The notes under the pieces: model-generated | The model's database searches: none | Told to the model about the DNA's origin: nothing | Seen by the model: only the letters and a program-made list of their open reading frames with translations | Program-made: the position numbers and the translations under genes | In this document: one piece after another, positions 15,711 to 23,756 of the stretch | How the letters are laid out: each line of letters starts with the position of its first letter | Numbering within the stretch: the first letter of the stretch is position 1 | Assembly (NCBI GenBank): GCA_021737445.1 | Contig: JAIPDY010000005.1 | Coordinates: 1 to 31,006, forward strand | Source: Desulfotignum sp. | GTDB taxonomy: Bacteria; Desulfobacterota; Desulfobacteria; Desulfobacterales; Desulfobacteraceae | Length of the DNA: 31,006 bases | Reading direction: 5' to 3'

Positions 15711-18317
15711 TTATGCTTTGTATATCTTGACGGCAACCGCGGTTTCCATGTTACCGGCAACCGGGTCAAAATATCTGAGTTTGGACGGCAGAAGCTTGCA
15801 GAAATTGGAGCCTTTGCCCTTGGCAACGGGCCTGCCATCCGCCCACAGGCCGCCCTGCCCGGCAATACCGATCACTTTGGGGCTCTGGGCTTCCATGGTC
15901 TTGACAATACCCTTTTCTTTGACACCATACCTGTTTTCAATCCAGATAATATCCCCATCCTTGATTTTCCTATCCTTTGCCAGAGAGGTGTTCAGCGTAA
16001 TGGTAAAGGTATAGGGACACATTTGGGAAACTTCATCCACATAAGGGTTCTGAAACGTGGTGTTGTTGGTGTGCAGGATATCTCTGTAGGAGAAGGCCAG
16101 AAGATCAAATTCGTTGTCCAGGTCTTTGTGCGATTCGGGCCAGAACCAGGTGGGCAAAGGGGTGTACTGATCCATATCCATCCACAGGTCAAATCCGGTT
16201 TCCTCAAATATTTTTTCCATATTCCGCCTGTCATGGATCAGATACTCCATGTACACAGGACATCTGGAATCGATGTTCCACCGCCAGTACACATCATCAA
16301 TAGGCTTGTGCCAGGTGGCATATCCCTGTTTTTCAATCTTTTCCTTGTCATCGCCATACACCCATTTGAGCACCCGTTCACCGATCTGCTTCCAGTTCAG
16401 GACCTCGCCGGGTTTGATCTGCAGGTCCGGATCCTTGACCCCGTAATAATCGTTGAGTTTGGCGTTGAATTTGTCCAGCACGCCAACCCGGTTGGCCACA
16501 TCGATGTAAACATCCATGAAAAATCTGGACTCACCAATGGGTTTGGCAACAGGCTGCTGCAGGTGCACATACCAGTCTTCATAAGAGGGGGAACCGGAAA
16601 AGAAAAACGCGTCAATCTCAGAAGACCAGCAGTCTTTTTCCAGGTAGGAAACGTCAGGTAAAATCAAATCGCCGATGGCCTGATCGGTTTCATTTACCCA
16701 CAGATCCATCTGTACCACAAAGCAGTCCTTGAAGTTTTTGACCGCCGTATCCCAGTCGGAGTTGCTGATCACAAAGTTGGCAGAGATCCCGAAAATCATC
16801 TCCGGTTTGGATGTCATGCCCAGTTTCTCATGGATGTAATCCACCTCTTCCACATAGGGGATATGGGACAGGGTGCAGTGGGTCCACACATCCACACACC
16901 CCATGTTGGTGGCAGGGTAACTGGGGGCATGGACCGGCCAGGGATCATGGGAGTAGAAAACAGAAGGCACGATCACACCATCTGTTCCCACGGTGCAGGT
17001 CTGTTCATAATTGCCGCCCGGGTATGCACGCCTGATTGCAGGCCATCCCAGGGTGCCGCCGGGCACATCTTCGGCTCCCACAAGCTGGCTCATCAGATCA
17101 ATGGCCGCCACCTGGTGGATCCCGTTGGTATGGCCCTGGGACCCCCGGAAGGTGACAGACGACACCGGCCGGTAGGGATAGGTTTTGCCTTCAATGGTGA
17201 TGGTGGAACCGATCTGGGCGTTATCCACCCAGCCCTTGGCCACCTCCAGGATCTTGGCCGCCGGCACCGTGGATATTTCAGCTGCCCATTCCACGGTATA
17301 CTGTTTCAGATGCTCCTTGAAAGGTACAAAGCAGGGCCGGACCGTCTCACCGTTGTATTCATATTCGCCATCCAGTGCAAGGTCTTCCCAGGCAGCAGAC
17401 GGATCATCATATTCTTTGACCTTGCTGTCTCTGGTATCATACACAAGGGGTTTATCGCTTTTTTCATGGCGCATGTAGGTACCGTCATCTTTAATCAGAT
17501 AGACAAAGTTGGTCTTGGCCTTGAGATAAAGTTCATCCATCTCGCCTCTGATATTCACGATATAGTTGGCAATGGCAAGCCCCACTGCAGTATCTGTGCC
17601 CGGCAGGATGGCCAGCCATTCCGTGGCTTTGCCCCCGGCAAAATTGCCCATGGGATCGAACACGATCTCCTTGATGCCCCGGCGGATAGCATCTGCCCTG
17701 AGCCTGGCATTGGTCATGGCAGAGTGTCCGGAACCCGTGCCTTTGCTGGAGCCCCATTTCAATACATATTTGGTGTAGCGCCAGTCCGGTGCGATGGACC
17801 AGGCCCCGTGAATCAGTCCCCCCAGCATGTGGCAGGCATTTCCGCAGTGCAGGCTGCCCCCGCCGATGATGAAGTTACCGTTGTTTTTCACCCCGTATGC
17901 CTGGGCATAGAAATAGGGATGATTGTGGGGGCCGTCTGACGCCCGCATGGTCTGGTTGGTAAAAAGGATCTTGTTGGGATCATCTTCCATGATTTTTTTC
18001 ATCTTGGTGGCAATCATCTCCAATGCCTCATCCCATTCAATCTCTTTCCATTTGGGATCCACCCCGATCCCTTTTTCCGGATTGGTGCGCAGCAATGGTT
18101 TTTTAATGCGGTTGGGGTCGTGGTAATACATGAGTCCTGCCGCACCTTTGCCACACAGGCCGGAACCGGTCCCACCCATGGTGGACTCCTTGATGCCCTC
18201 TATTTTTACCGGCACCCCGTTCACCACCCGGACCTTTGCACCACAGCCGCAATAGCATACGCCACAGGTGGTATTTACCCATTTGTCTTCCCAAATTTCA
18301 TCTGTTTTATAGGTCAT
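15711..18317 (-). CDS. padB: Molybdopterin oxidoreductase catalytic subunit, probable phenylacetyl-CoA dehydrogenase PadB
   Basis: This 868-residue protein of the DMSO reductase superfamily has an N-terminal [4Fe-4S] site (C18, C21, C25, C55). A GGGSLHCGNACHMLGG stretch follows, where C158 or C162 may bind molybdenum. A C-terminal molydopterin-dinucleotide domain covers about residues 740-868. No twin-arginine signal is visible, so it probably stays on the cytoplasmic side, unlike PsrA or PhsA. PadB oxidises phenylacetyl-CoA with water to phenylglyoxylate and CoA, giving four electrons to quinones. The assignment to Pad is inferred from size, the missing signal and the adjacent 2-oxoacid oxidoreductase. 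Another arylacetyl-CoA or a different CISM substrate remains possible. ATG 18317 follows AGGAGG closely. Confidence 0.65.
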   Translation of the reverse strand: MTYKTDEIWEDKWVNTTCGVCYCGCGAKVRVVNGVPVKIEGIKESTMGGTGSGLCGKGAAGLMYYHDPNRIKKPLLRTNPEKGIGVDPKWKEIEWDEALEMIATKMKKIMEDDPNKILFTNQTMRASDGPHNHPYFYAQAYGVKNNGNFIIGGGSLHCGNACHMLGGLIHGAWSIAPDWRYTKYVLKWGSSKGTGSGHSAMTNARLRADAIRRGIKEIVFDPMGNFAGGKATEWLAILPGTDTAVGLAIANYIVNIRGEMDELYLKAKTNFVYLIKDDGTYMRHEKSDKPLVYDTRDSKVKEYDDPSAAWEDLALDGEYEYNGETVRPCFVPFKEHLKQYTVEWAAEISTVPAAKILEVAKGWVDNAQIGSTITIEGKTYPYRPVSSVTFRGSQGHTNGIHQVAAIDLMSQLVGAEDVPGGTLGWPAIRRAYPGGNYEQTCTVGTDGVIVPSVFYSHDPWPVHAPSYPATNMGCVDVWTHCTLSHIPYVEEVDYIHEKLGMTSKPEMIFGISANFVISNSDWDTAVKNFKDCFVVQMDLWVNETDQAIGDLILPDVSYLEKDCWSSEIDAFFFSGSPSYEDWYVHLQQPVAKPIGESRFFMDVYIDVANRVGVLDKFNAKLNDYYGVKDPDLQIKPGEVLNWKQIGERVLKWVYGDDKEKIEKQGYATWHKPIDDVYWRWNIDSRCPVYMEYLIHDRRNMEKIFEETGFDLWMDMDQYTPLPTWFWPESHKDLDNEFDLLAFSYRDILHTNNTTFQNPYVDEVSQMCPYTFTITLNTSLAKDRKIKDGDIIWIENRYGVKEKGIVKTMEAQSPKVIGIAGQGGLWADGRPVAKGKGSNFCKLLPSKLRYFDPVAGNMETAVAVKIYKA

Positions 18318-18329
18318 AACGCCTCCTGT

Positions 18330-18986
18330 TTAATCAATATAATAAACGGCTGGTTCCGTGCCGAATTCTTTCCTGAGCTGCTTGCCTTTTTTCTCCATGA
18401 TCAGCCGGTTGATCTCGCTTTCAGGATCATCCAGGTCACCAAAGATGCGTGCCCCCACCGGACAGATATTGACACAGGCAGGAGACGCATCTTCATCTTT
18501 TCCCGGGGTCAGGCCTTTTTTCATGCCATCTTCCAGCCGTTCCGAGCAGAAATTGCACTTGATCACGGTGCCCAGTTTAAAGGGGTACAGTTTTTCCCCG
18601 ATAATTTCCATCTCGGTCTTGCCCTGGCCGGGAAAATATTCCCGGTCTTTCACCTTTTCGTCATAATAGGTTCTCTGCTGATAGGGGCAAGATACCATAC
18701 AGGCCCGGCAGCCCACACATTTTTCATCATCAACAGCCACTATCCCGTCTTCTCTGACATAGGTGGCACCGGTGGGACACGCTTCCACACAGGCGGCATC
18801 GGAACAGTGGTTGCACAGGACCGGATAGATCAGCTTGGAAGAGGTGGGAAATTTGCCGCTTTCTCCGATCAAGACCCGGTTAAAGAAAACACCGGGGGGC
18901 AGAAAATGCTCTTCCTTGCATGCAATAGTGCATCCCCAGCAGGCAATACACCGCTTTACGTCGATTACCATTCCCCATCTAGGCAT
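18330..18986 (-). CDS. padC: Four-cluster ferredoxin-like subunit (PsrB/DmsB type), probable PadC
   Basis: This 218-residue electron-transfer subunit has sixteen cysteines in four groups: C13/16/19/23, C58/61/66/70, C90/93/96/100 and C144/147/171/175. This is the arrangement for four [4Fe-4S] clusters in the DmsB/PsrB/PhsB family. It would carry electrons between the molybdenum subunit and the membrane anchor. It has no signal peptide. ATG 18986 has AGGAG six bases upstream. It lies 12 bases before the molybdopterin gene and 32 bases after the gamma subunit, so all are in one transcript. The family is certain. The PadC name follows the operon context. Confidence 0.75.
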   Translation of the reverse strand: MPRWGMVIDVKRCIACWGCTIACKEEHFLPPGVFFNRVLIGESGKFPTSSKLIYPVLCNHCSDAACVEACPTGATYVREDGIVAVDDEKCVGCRACMVSCPYQQRTYYDEKVKDREYFPGQGKTEMEIIGEKLYPFKLGTVIKCNFCSERLEDGMKKGLTPGKDEDASPACVNICPVGARIFGDLDDPESEINRLIMEKKGKQLRKEFGTEPAVYYID

Positions 18987-19018
18987 AACAGCTCCTTTGT
19001 ATCTTATTTACATTATCC

Positions 19019-19570
19019 TTACAGTTCAACTATGCGTACTTCATCAAACCCTCTTCTGGCACATATCTCATTGGCTGCCAGTTTTTTGCCGGAAAAATAA
19101 TCCGCCAGCGCCTCCAGTACCGGCCCAATATCCAGCAGACCCGACATTTTGGCAAACGCCCCCACCACCACGGTATTGGGGATCGGCAGCCCGATTTCCG
19201 CCATGGCTATACCGTTGGCATCCACCACTGCCAGTTTCCGCAAATTTTCATGGCGGACATCGTCGGTATTTTTTTTGTCGTTGAGCAGCATCATGCCCCC
19301 GGGCACCAGTCCGTCAAACACATTGGCCGCTTTTTTCTGGGAGGGGTCCAGCACCACCAGGATATTGGGGTTGTAAATCTGGGTCTTTTCCCGCACCGGC
19401 TTGTCTGAAAACCGGCCGAATGCCGTCACGGGCGCTCCCCTGCGCTCAAATCCGAACATGGGAAAGCTGGCCCCGTACTGTCCGGTCCTGGCAAATGCAT
19501 TGGCCAGAATCTTGGAGGTGGTCACCACCCCCTGTCCCCCCCTGCCATGGAATCTGACTTCACTCATCAT
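19019..19570 (-). CDS. padE: 2-oxoacid:ferredoxin oxidoreductase gamma subunit, probable PadE
   Basis: This 183-residue protein has the gamma-subunit fold of the PFOR/VOR/KOR family. The N-terminal VRFHGRGGQGVVTTSKILANA motif is diagnostic, followed by SFPMFGFERRGAPVTAFGR. The family binds CoA and decarboxylates 2-oxoacids to acyl-CoA with ferredoxin as acceptor. I chose ATG 19570 because it overlaps the beta-subunit stop in the classical ATGA arrangement and has AAGGAG seven bases upstream. A longer frame from 19648 would run deep into the beta gene. Substrate type cannot be told from this subunit alone. Confidence 0.82.
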   Translation of the reverse strand: MMSEVRFHGRGGQGVVTTSKILANAFARTGQYGASFPMFGFERRGAPVTAFGRFSDKPVREKTQIYNPNILVVLDPSQKKAANVFDGLVPGGMMLLNDKKNTDDVRHENLRKLAVVDANGIAMAEIGLPIPNTVVVGAFAKMSGLLDIGPVLEALADYFSGKKLAANEICARRGFDEVRIVEL

Positions 19571-20541
19571 GATGTTTCTCCTTGGTCTTTTACAGATACA
19601 GGCAGCTGACATTCCGCCTCCAGGACACTCAAACCGCCCAGCAGGCAATATTCATAATCCACATCATCCTGGAGAATCTTAATATCGTCTTCTGTCATGT
19701 GATTGAATTTTTTCATCAGCTCAGTATAGGTACCCACGGACTTGGGCTTCTTAACGGTTTTGGTCATGCGGATCCTGCCGTTTTCCGCTTCCCACAACGG
19801 GAAATAATTGGTTTTCACCGCCCGCCGGCAGATTTCAATGGTATCAGCCGGATCAGCACCCCATCCCGTGGGACAGGGGGCAAACACATGGAGAAAGCAA
19901 AATCCTCTCTCTTTGGCTTCCTTGGCCTTGAGCAGCTTTTTGGCCAGATCATCCAGGTCACTTAAGGTGGCAGTGGCGGTATAGGGAATCTTGTTCATGG
20001 CCATCTTAAGCCCCAGGTTCATGCGCCGCAGATTTTTGCCCTTGTGGACCGACCCGTAGGGTGTGGTGGTGGTGGTGGCACCATAGGGTGTGGTACCGCT
20101 TTTCTGGATACCGGTGTTCATATACCCTTCATTGTCATAGCAGATATAAATAAAGGGTTCATTACGTTCCGCAGCACCGGACAGATTGCCGAAACCGATG
20201 TCATTGGCAGTGCCGTCCCCGTTGAAACACACCACCGTGTTGTCGATGCCGGCCTTGCGGTAATACCGCACAAGACCTGTGGCATTGGCTGCGGCCCCGG
20301 TCATGAGGGTCCCGAAATAGGACAGGGTATGCCAGGACTGGTTGTTCTGCCCCAGCAGCACCGGTGCAGAGCAGGACGGGGTGCCGGTGATGACGATATC
20401 GTTTCCCAGCACCCGGGGGATAAAGCGCAGCAAAAGCTCCAGGCCGCAGCCAGGACAGAATGCCACTCCCTTTGAAAACGGATCATCATGTTTGAGGTAA
20501 TCCAGTACCTTGGTCAGTCGACCTTGTTTTTTCTCCGCCAT
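19567..20541 (-). CDS. padI: 2-oxoacid:ferredoxin oxidoreductase beta (TPP-binding) subunit, probable PadI
   Basis: This 324-residue subunit binds thiamine diphosphate. The motif is visible as GDG at 108-110 with NEGYMNTG at 137-144, giving the Mg/TPP signature. C29, C32 and C57 match the conserved cysteines of short beta subunits. A GWGADPADTIEICRRAVKTNYFPLWE stretch fits the PFOR/VOR C-terminal region. ATG 20541 lies two bases after the alpha stop, with a purine-rich GGGGG ribosome site about nine bases upstream. It would be the catalytic core for oxidising phenylglyoxylate, or another 2-oxoacid, to acyl-CoA and CO2. Confidence 0.82.
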   Translation of the reverse strand: MAEKKQGRLTKVLDYLKHDDPFSKGVAFCPGCGLELLLRFIPRVLGNDIVITGTPSCSAPVLLGQNNQSWHTLSYFGTLMTGAAANATGLVRYYRKAGIDNTVVCFNGDGTANDIGFGNLSGAAERNEPFIYICYDNEGYMNTGIQKSGTTPYGATTTTTPYGSVHKGKNLRRMNLGLKMAMNKIPYTATATLSDLDDLAKKLLKAKEAKERGFCFLHVFAPCPTGWGADPADTIEICRRAVKTNYFPLWEAENGRIRMTKTVKKPKSVGTYTELMKKFNHMTEDDIKILQDDVDYEYCLLGGLSVLEAECQLPVSVKDQGETS

Positions 20542-20542
20542 G

Positions 20543-21766
20543 TTATTTTTCCCCCTTTGTATTGGCATCCGGATAAGACACCCAGGTGACCTCTGGCACA
20601 TCTTTGCCGTCTGCCAGATCACCGGTCATTTGGATCATCTTTTCCACATTGGTTTTGGTGATATCGGTGTTGGCGATGCCGTCGATAAAGCTGATGAGTT
20701 TTGCCCCGTCCATCCGGGTTTCAAACGCTTTGAGTTCCGTATAAATAGGACCGCCGTCAAATCCGAATGCAAGGCTTCTGTCCACCACACCGATCGCTTT
20801 TTTCCCCTTGAGTGCCGCCACAAGAGCCTTGTGGGGAAAGGGCCTGTACATGCGGATCTTTACCAGGCCTATGCGCACCCCTTTTTCCCGCTGCTCATCG
20901 ATCACCGCCTTGATGGTGCCGCACATGGAGCCGGAACCCACCAGCACCATATCTGCATCATCTGTGCGGTATTCTTCCACCTGCCCGCCGTAAGACCGTC
21001 CGAAAATATCGGCAAACTCTTTGTCTATTTCTTCAAACTTGGCCTTGGACCGTTCCATGGCGGTCACATGTTTGTGCCGCAGCTCCATGTATCCCCCCAG
21101 AATCCCGTGAGAGCCCACTCCCAGTTTTTCACCGGGATGGAGCACCGTGCGTTTGGGCTGGGTTTTGAGCACTGACAGAAATTGGTCCACGGTTTTTTGC
21201 TCCGGAATATCCACGCCTTCGGACAGATAGGACAAAAAGAACCCGTCATAATGGACCATCACCGGCAGCTGGATATCATAATCTTCTGCCAGGCGGTAGG
21301 CCTGGAGCACCAGGTCCAGCACCTCCTGGCAGTCTTCGGCGATCAGAAAAATCCAGCCGGCATCCCTGGTGGAGATCATGTCCTGCTGTCCTGAAGAAAC
21401 GGCAATAATACCAGGTGTTTCCCTGTTCACATTGACCATGACCACAGGGGCCCTGGCACCGGCCACAGCCAGCACCGCATCATACATGAACACAAGTCCC
21501 CATGAAGAGGATGCGGTAAACACCCGGCCGCCGGCCAGGGAAGCTGCCATAACCACATTCATGGCGGAGTTTTCCCCTTCCACGGTGATCAGTTCGCAGT
21601 CCATTTCTCCGGATGCATAAAAGGTGGAGATCTGCTCAATTACTTCGGTCTGGGGGGTGATGGGATAGGCAGCCACCACATCCGGCCTGGCCAGTTTGGC
21701 AGCAATGGCGGCTGCGGCATTTCCCGTGATTACCTTGATCCGTGATGGTGTTGCAGTAGTGTTCAT
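20543..21766 (-). CDS. padG: 2-oxoacid:ferredoxin oxidoreductase alpha subunit, probable PadG
   Basis: This 407-residue alpha subunit has the PorA layout. The N-terminal TGNAAAAIAAKLARPDVVAAYPITPQTEVIE region is followed by VEGENSAMNVVMAASLAGGRVFTASSSWGL, the pyrimidine-binding domain of TPP. The C-terminal transketolase-C-like domain has VGSGSMCGTIKAVIDEQREKG and VRIGLVKIRMYRPFP. The length fits PorA, VorA and PadG. ATG 21766 overlaps the delta stop by one base (TAATG), with GGGGAG about nine bases upstream. Phenylglyoxylate as substrate is inferred from the adjacent PadBCD-like genes. Pyruvate or branched 2-oxoacids are the alternatives. Confidence 0.8.
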   Translation of the reverse strand: MNTTATPSRIKVITGNAAAAIAAKLARPDVVAAYPITPQTEVIEQISTFYASGEMDCELITVEGENSAMNVVMAASLAGGRVFTASSSWGLVFMYDAVLAVAGARAPVVMVNVNRETPGIIAVSSGQQDMISTRDAGWIFLIAEDCQEVLDLVLQAYRLAEDYDIQLPVMVHYDGFFLSYLSEGVDIPEQKTVDQFLSVLKTQPKRTVLHPGEKLGVGSHGILGGYMELRHKHVTAMERSKAKFEEIDKEFADIFGRSYGGQVEEYRTDDADMVLVGSGSMCGTIKAVIDEQREKGVRIGLVKIRMYRPFPHKALVAALKGKKAIGVVDRSLAFGFDGGPIYTELKAFETRMDGAKLISFIDGIANTDITKTNVEKMIQMTGDLADGKDVPEVTWVSYPDANTKGEK

Positions 21767-22050
21767 TATACAAACTCCCCTTCTGAAATCATGGTGATGG
21801 CACCCTTGGGACATTCCTTTGCGCAGATGCCGCAGCCTTTGCAGAAATCCAGATCAGCTTCAAAATGGGTGTCCCCTTTCATTTCCACCACCTGAATCGG
21901 GCAGTAAATGGCGCAGAACCCGCAGAAAATGCATTTGTCCTTGTCCACCACCGGCCGTCTGGTCCGCCAGTCACCGGTGTCTGTGCACATCAAAGGATCG
22001 CCGGCATCCGACCATGGCCCCTCATGTTTAAAATAGTGATTTGATGACAT
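21766..22050 (-). CDS. padF: 2-oxoacid:ferredoxin oxidoreductase delta (2[4Fe-4S] ferredoxin) subunit, probable PadF
   Basis: This 94-residue ferredoxin-type subunit has two cluster motifs: C40/C43/C46/C50 and C70/C73/C76/C80, each ending in Cys-Pro. It would take electrons from the TPP subunit and hand them to soluble ferredoxin. The first 30 residues include GPWSDAGDP, a typical delta-subunit lead-in. ATG 22050 has GGAGG about seven bases upstream, so the longer frame from 22155 is rejected. It is the first gene of the operon, about 65 bases downstream of the predicted transcription start. Confidence 0.83.
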   Translation of the reverse strand: MSSNHYFKHEGPWSDAGDPLMCTDTGDWRTRRPVVDKDKCIFCGFCAIYCPIQVVEMKGDTHFEADLDFCKGCGICAKECPKGAITMISEGEFV

Positions 22051-22121
22051 ACAATCCCTCCCCTTTTTGCGAATAAAAAAACCCTGGACACGCTGGTTTA
22101 TCGTATCTATTTCATAGCCAT

Positions 22122-22151
22122 TTAATAGCGGCAGTTCGATTGCATTGTCAA
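22122..22151 (-). promoter_or_regulatory. Promoter of the pad-like operon
   Basis: On the minus strand a perfect TTGACA (22146-22151) is followed after 18 bases by TATTAA (22122-22127). The predicted start is near 22115, giving a leader of about 65 bases before the delta subunit. Confidence 0.6.
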
Positions 22152-22172
22152 GCAAAAAATTGTGAACATATT

Positions 22173-22197
22173 AAAAAAACAGTAGGGTTTGGACTGT
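22173..22197 (-). terminator. Weak terminator-like hairpin after the diadenylate cyclase gene
   Basis: On the minus strand ACAGT (22193-22197) pairs with ACTGT (22179-22183) and is followed by a run of T (22173-22178). The stem has only 5 bp. It would separate the cyclase transcript from the pad-like promoter. Confidence 0.3.
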
Positions 22198-22245
22198 AAG
22201 AAGTGGGACTTACCTTGAAAAGGCTAATTTCTCAATTTTTATAAT

Positions 22246-22261
22246 AGTTGATAAGTCAACT
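22246..22261. promoter_or_regulatory. Palindrome upstream of the pad-like operon
   Basis: AGTTGA-TAAG-TCAACT is a perfect 6-4-6 inverted repeat about 95 bases upstream of the predicted -35 box and 59 bases after the cyclase stop. The position suits an activator site. No regulator gene is in the window. Confidence 0.35.
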
Positions 22262-22319
22262 AAAGAAAGGCAGGGGACACAACCTGTTTTTTTATGAAGG
22301 GGGTTTACGGGTATCTGGG

Positions 22320-23750
22320 TTAAGGTGATACTGTCTCACGCTTCTGGATGGTATATTCCACCTGGACTCTGCCTTGTTTATTATCCTCAATCCTTATGGT
22401 GGCAGGATTCATGACAATACCTGCAGTCAGACTGCCCGATTCAGTGATGCCGTCCAGAGAAAGAGGTGCAGTAAACAGGGTGTCGATCTTTTTAAGGGCC
22501 TGGGCCGGGCCGATGACATGAATCTTTTCGGGTGAAATTTGGGCATGGGTCATGATCAGGTCAGAAGAAAGCCTTCCGGTCCAGTAGGGCTGAACGGGAA
22601 GCATTTTTTTCAACGGCACATCCACAGTCACCTCAAGTTCAGACGGCTCAATATTCTTGATCGTGATGCCGGGGGGCAGTTTAACGGCATGGCGGCTGAC
22701 AAGCAGGTTGTTGGTGCCTGGTTCAACATTGGTAAGGTTTATTTTGATGTTGATGCGGTCAGGTGTCAAGGACCGGATCAACGGCCTGGAGCCGCTGAGC
22801 AGAAGCCTGACGCTGCTGGCTGAAGAGGAAAAAACCGCCATCTTCTGATCCGGACTGATAAATTCAACCGGCACATCATGGGTGGCCAGGGCTTCCACGC
22901 CTCTGGAAAAACTCAGCCACAGCCCTGTTACACAGGCCAGACAGATGGTCGCGGCAACGGCCAGCTCCCGGGTCTGTTTTTTTATATCCACGGTTGATGT
23001 ATCCCCGCCGGCATGTTCAATTAACAGTTTTTCAAATATGCTGCTGTCATTGATATCATAAATCTGTTTGTCCTTAACCAGGGTGATCTTACCCCGTTCT
23101 TCTGAAACCACGATTACCATGGCATCTGTCTGTTCTGCCAGACCAACGGCTGCCCGGTGCCGGGTACCGAAACTGGAGGGCAGATCCGTGCGGTTTGAAA
23201 GTGGCAGAATCACGCCAACCTCTGTAATCCTGTCCCCCTGGATCATAACAGCACCATCATGAACCGGGTTGTCCGGCCAGAAAATGCTGATCAGCATCTC
23301 TTTGGAAAGTTTTCCCTGCCAGGTGATCCCTTCTTGAACCACACCTTCCATCCCTTTGCTCAAGGGCAGCACGATAAGCGCCCCGACTTTTTTTCTGGCC
23401 ATTTCATAAACGCTCTCAACAATAATACCCACCGGGGTTTTAAGCTGATGCCGGGGGATCCCCCAGAAAAAAGACTTGAAATCTTTGGTTTTGAGCACAG
23501 ATGAAATTTCATTGCGGAACACAATAATAATGACCAGCGCGGCAACTGCAATAACACCCTGCATCACCCAACTGGTAATAATCAACCCCATGGATAACGC
23601 CACCTGCCTGAACACCAGCAGCAGTGCCATGGTCAGAAGGACCCGCATGACATTGGTCCCCCGGAACAGCACATAAAGCCTGAACAAAATATAGGTGTTC
23701 AGTGCTATATCCAGCACATTCTGCCACCCGATACCAAAAAACTGTCCCAT
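22320..23750 (-). CDS. cdaA: CdaA-type diadenylate cyclase fused to a YbbR (CdaR-like) domain
   Basis: This 476-residue membrane protein makes c-di-AMP from two ATP. Three hydrophobic helices (about 15-80) precede the DAC domain (about 95-250). Both catalytic signatures are intact: DGA at 165-167 in DNPVHDGAVMI, and RHR at 197-199 in GTRHRAAVGL. A further membrane helix at about 263-283 leads to a C-terminal YbbR-like beta domain (290-476), which would lie outside the cytoplasm. In Bacillota CdaA and its regulator CdaR are separate neighbouring proteins. Here both are in one chain. ATG 23750 lies six bases after the stop of the DUF2914 gene and lacks a clear ribosome site, which suggests coupling. 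Confidence 0.85.
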   Translation of the reverse strand: MGQFFGIGWQNVLDIALNTYILFRLYVLFRGTNVMRVLLTMALLLVFRQVALSMGLIITSWVMQGVIAVAALVIIIVFRNEISSVLKTKDFKSFFWGIPRHQLKTPVGIIVESVYEMARKKVGALIVLPLSKGMEGVVQEGITWQGKLSKEMLISIFWPDNPVHDGAVMIQGDRITEVGVILPLSNRTDLPSSFGTRHRAAVGLAEQTDAMVIVVSEERGKITLVKDKQIYDINDSSIFEKLLIEHAGGDTSTVDIKKQTRELAVAATICLACVTGLWLSFSRGVEALATHDVPVEFISPDQKMAVFSSSASSVRLLLSGSRPLIRSLTPDRINIKINLTNVEPGTNNLLVSRHAVKLPPGITIKNIEPSELEVTVDVPLKKMLPVQPYWTGRLSSDLIMTHAQISPEKIHVIGPAQALKKIDTLFTAPLSLDGITESGSLTAGIVMNPATIRIEDNKQGRVQVEYTIQKRETVSP

Positions 23751-23756
23751 GGCGGG

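Noticed and set aside
15675..16661. Plus-strand open frame of 328 codons at the 3' end of the molybdopterin gene
   Set aside because: It is antisense to the conserved C-terminal molybdopterin-binding domain and begins inside its 3' end.
16830..17939. Long plus-strand open frame opposite the molybdopterin gene (369 codons)
   Set aside because: It is antisense to a clearly coding gene and has no recognisable domain or ribosome site. Long antisense frames are expected in GC-biased codons.
18120..19100. Plus-strand open frame of 326 codons across the padC-like gene
   Set aside because: It is antisense to conserved iron-sulfur coding sequence and shows no protein family features.
19571..19648. 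N-terminal extension of the gamma subunit
   Set aside because: It lies wholly within the beta gene and has no family match. The ATGA overlap at 19567-19570 and the ribosome site fix the start.
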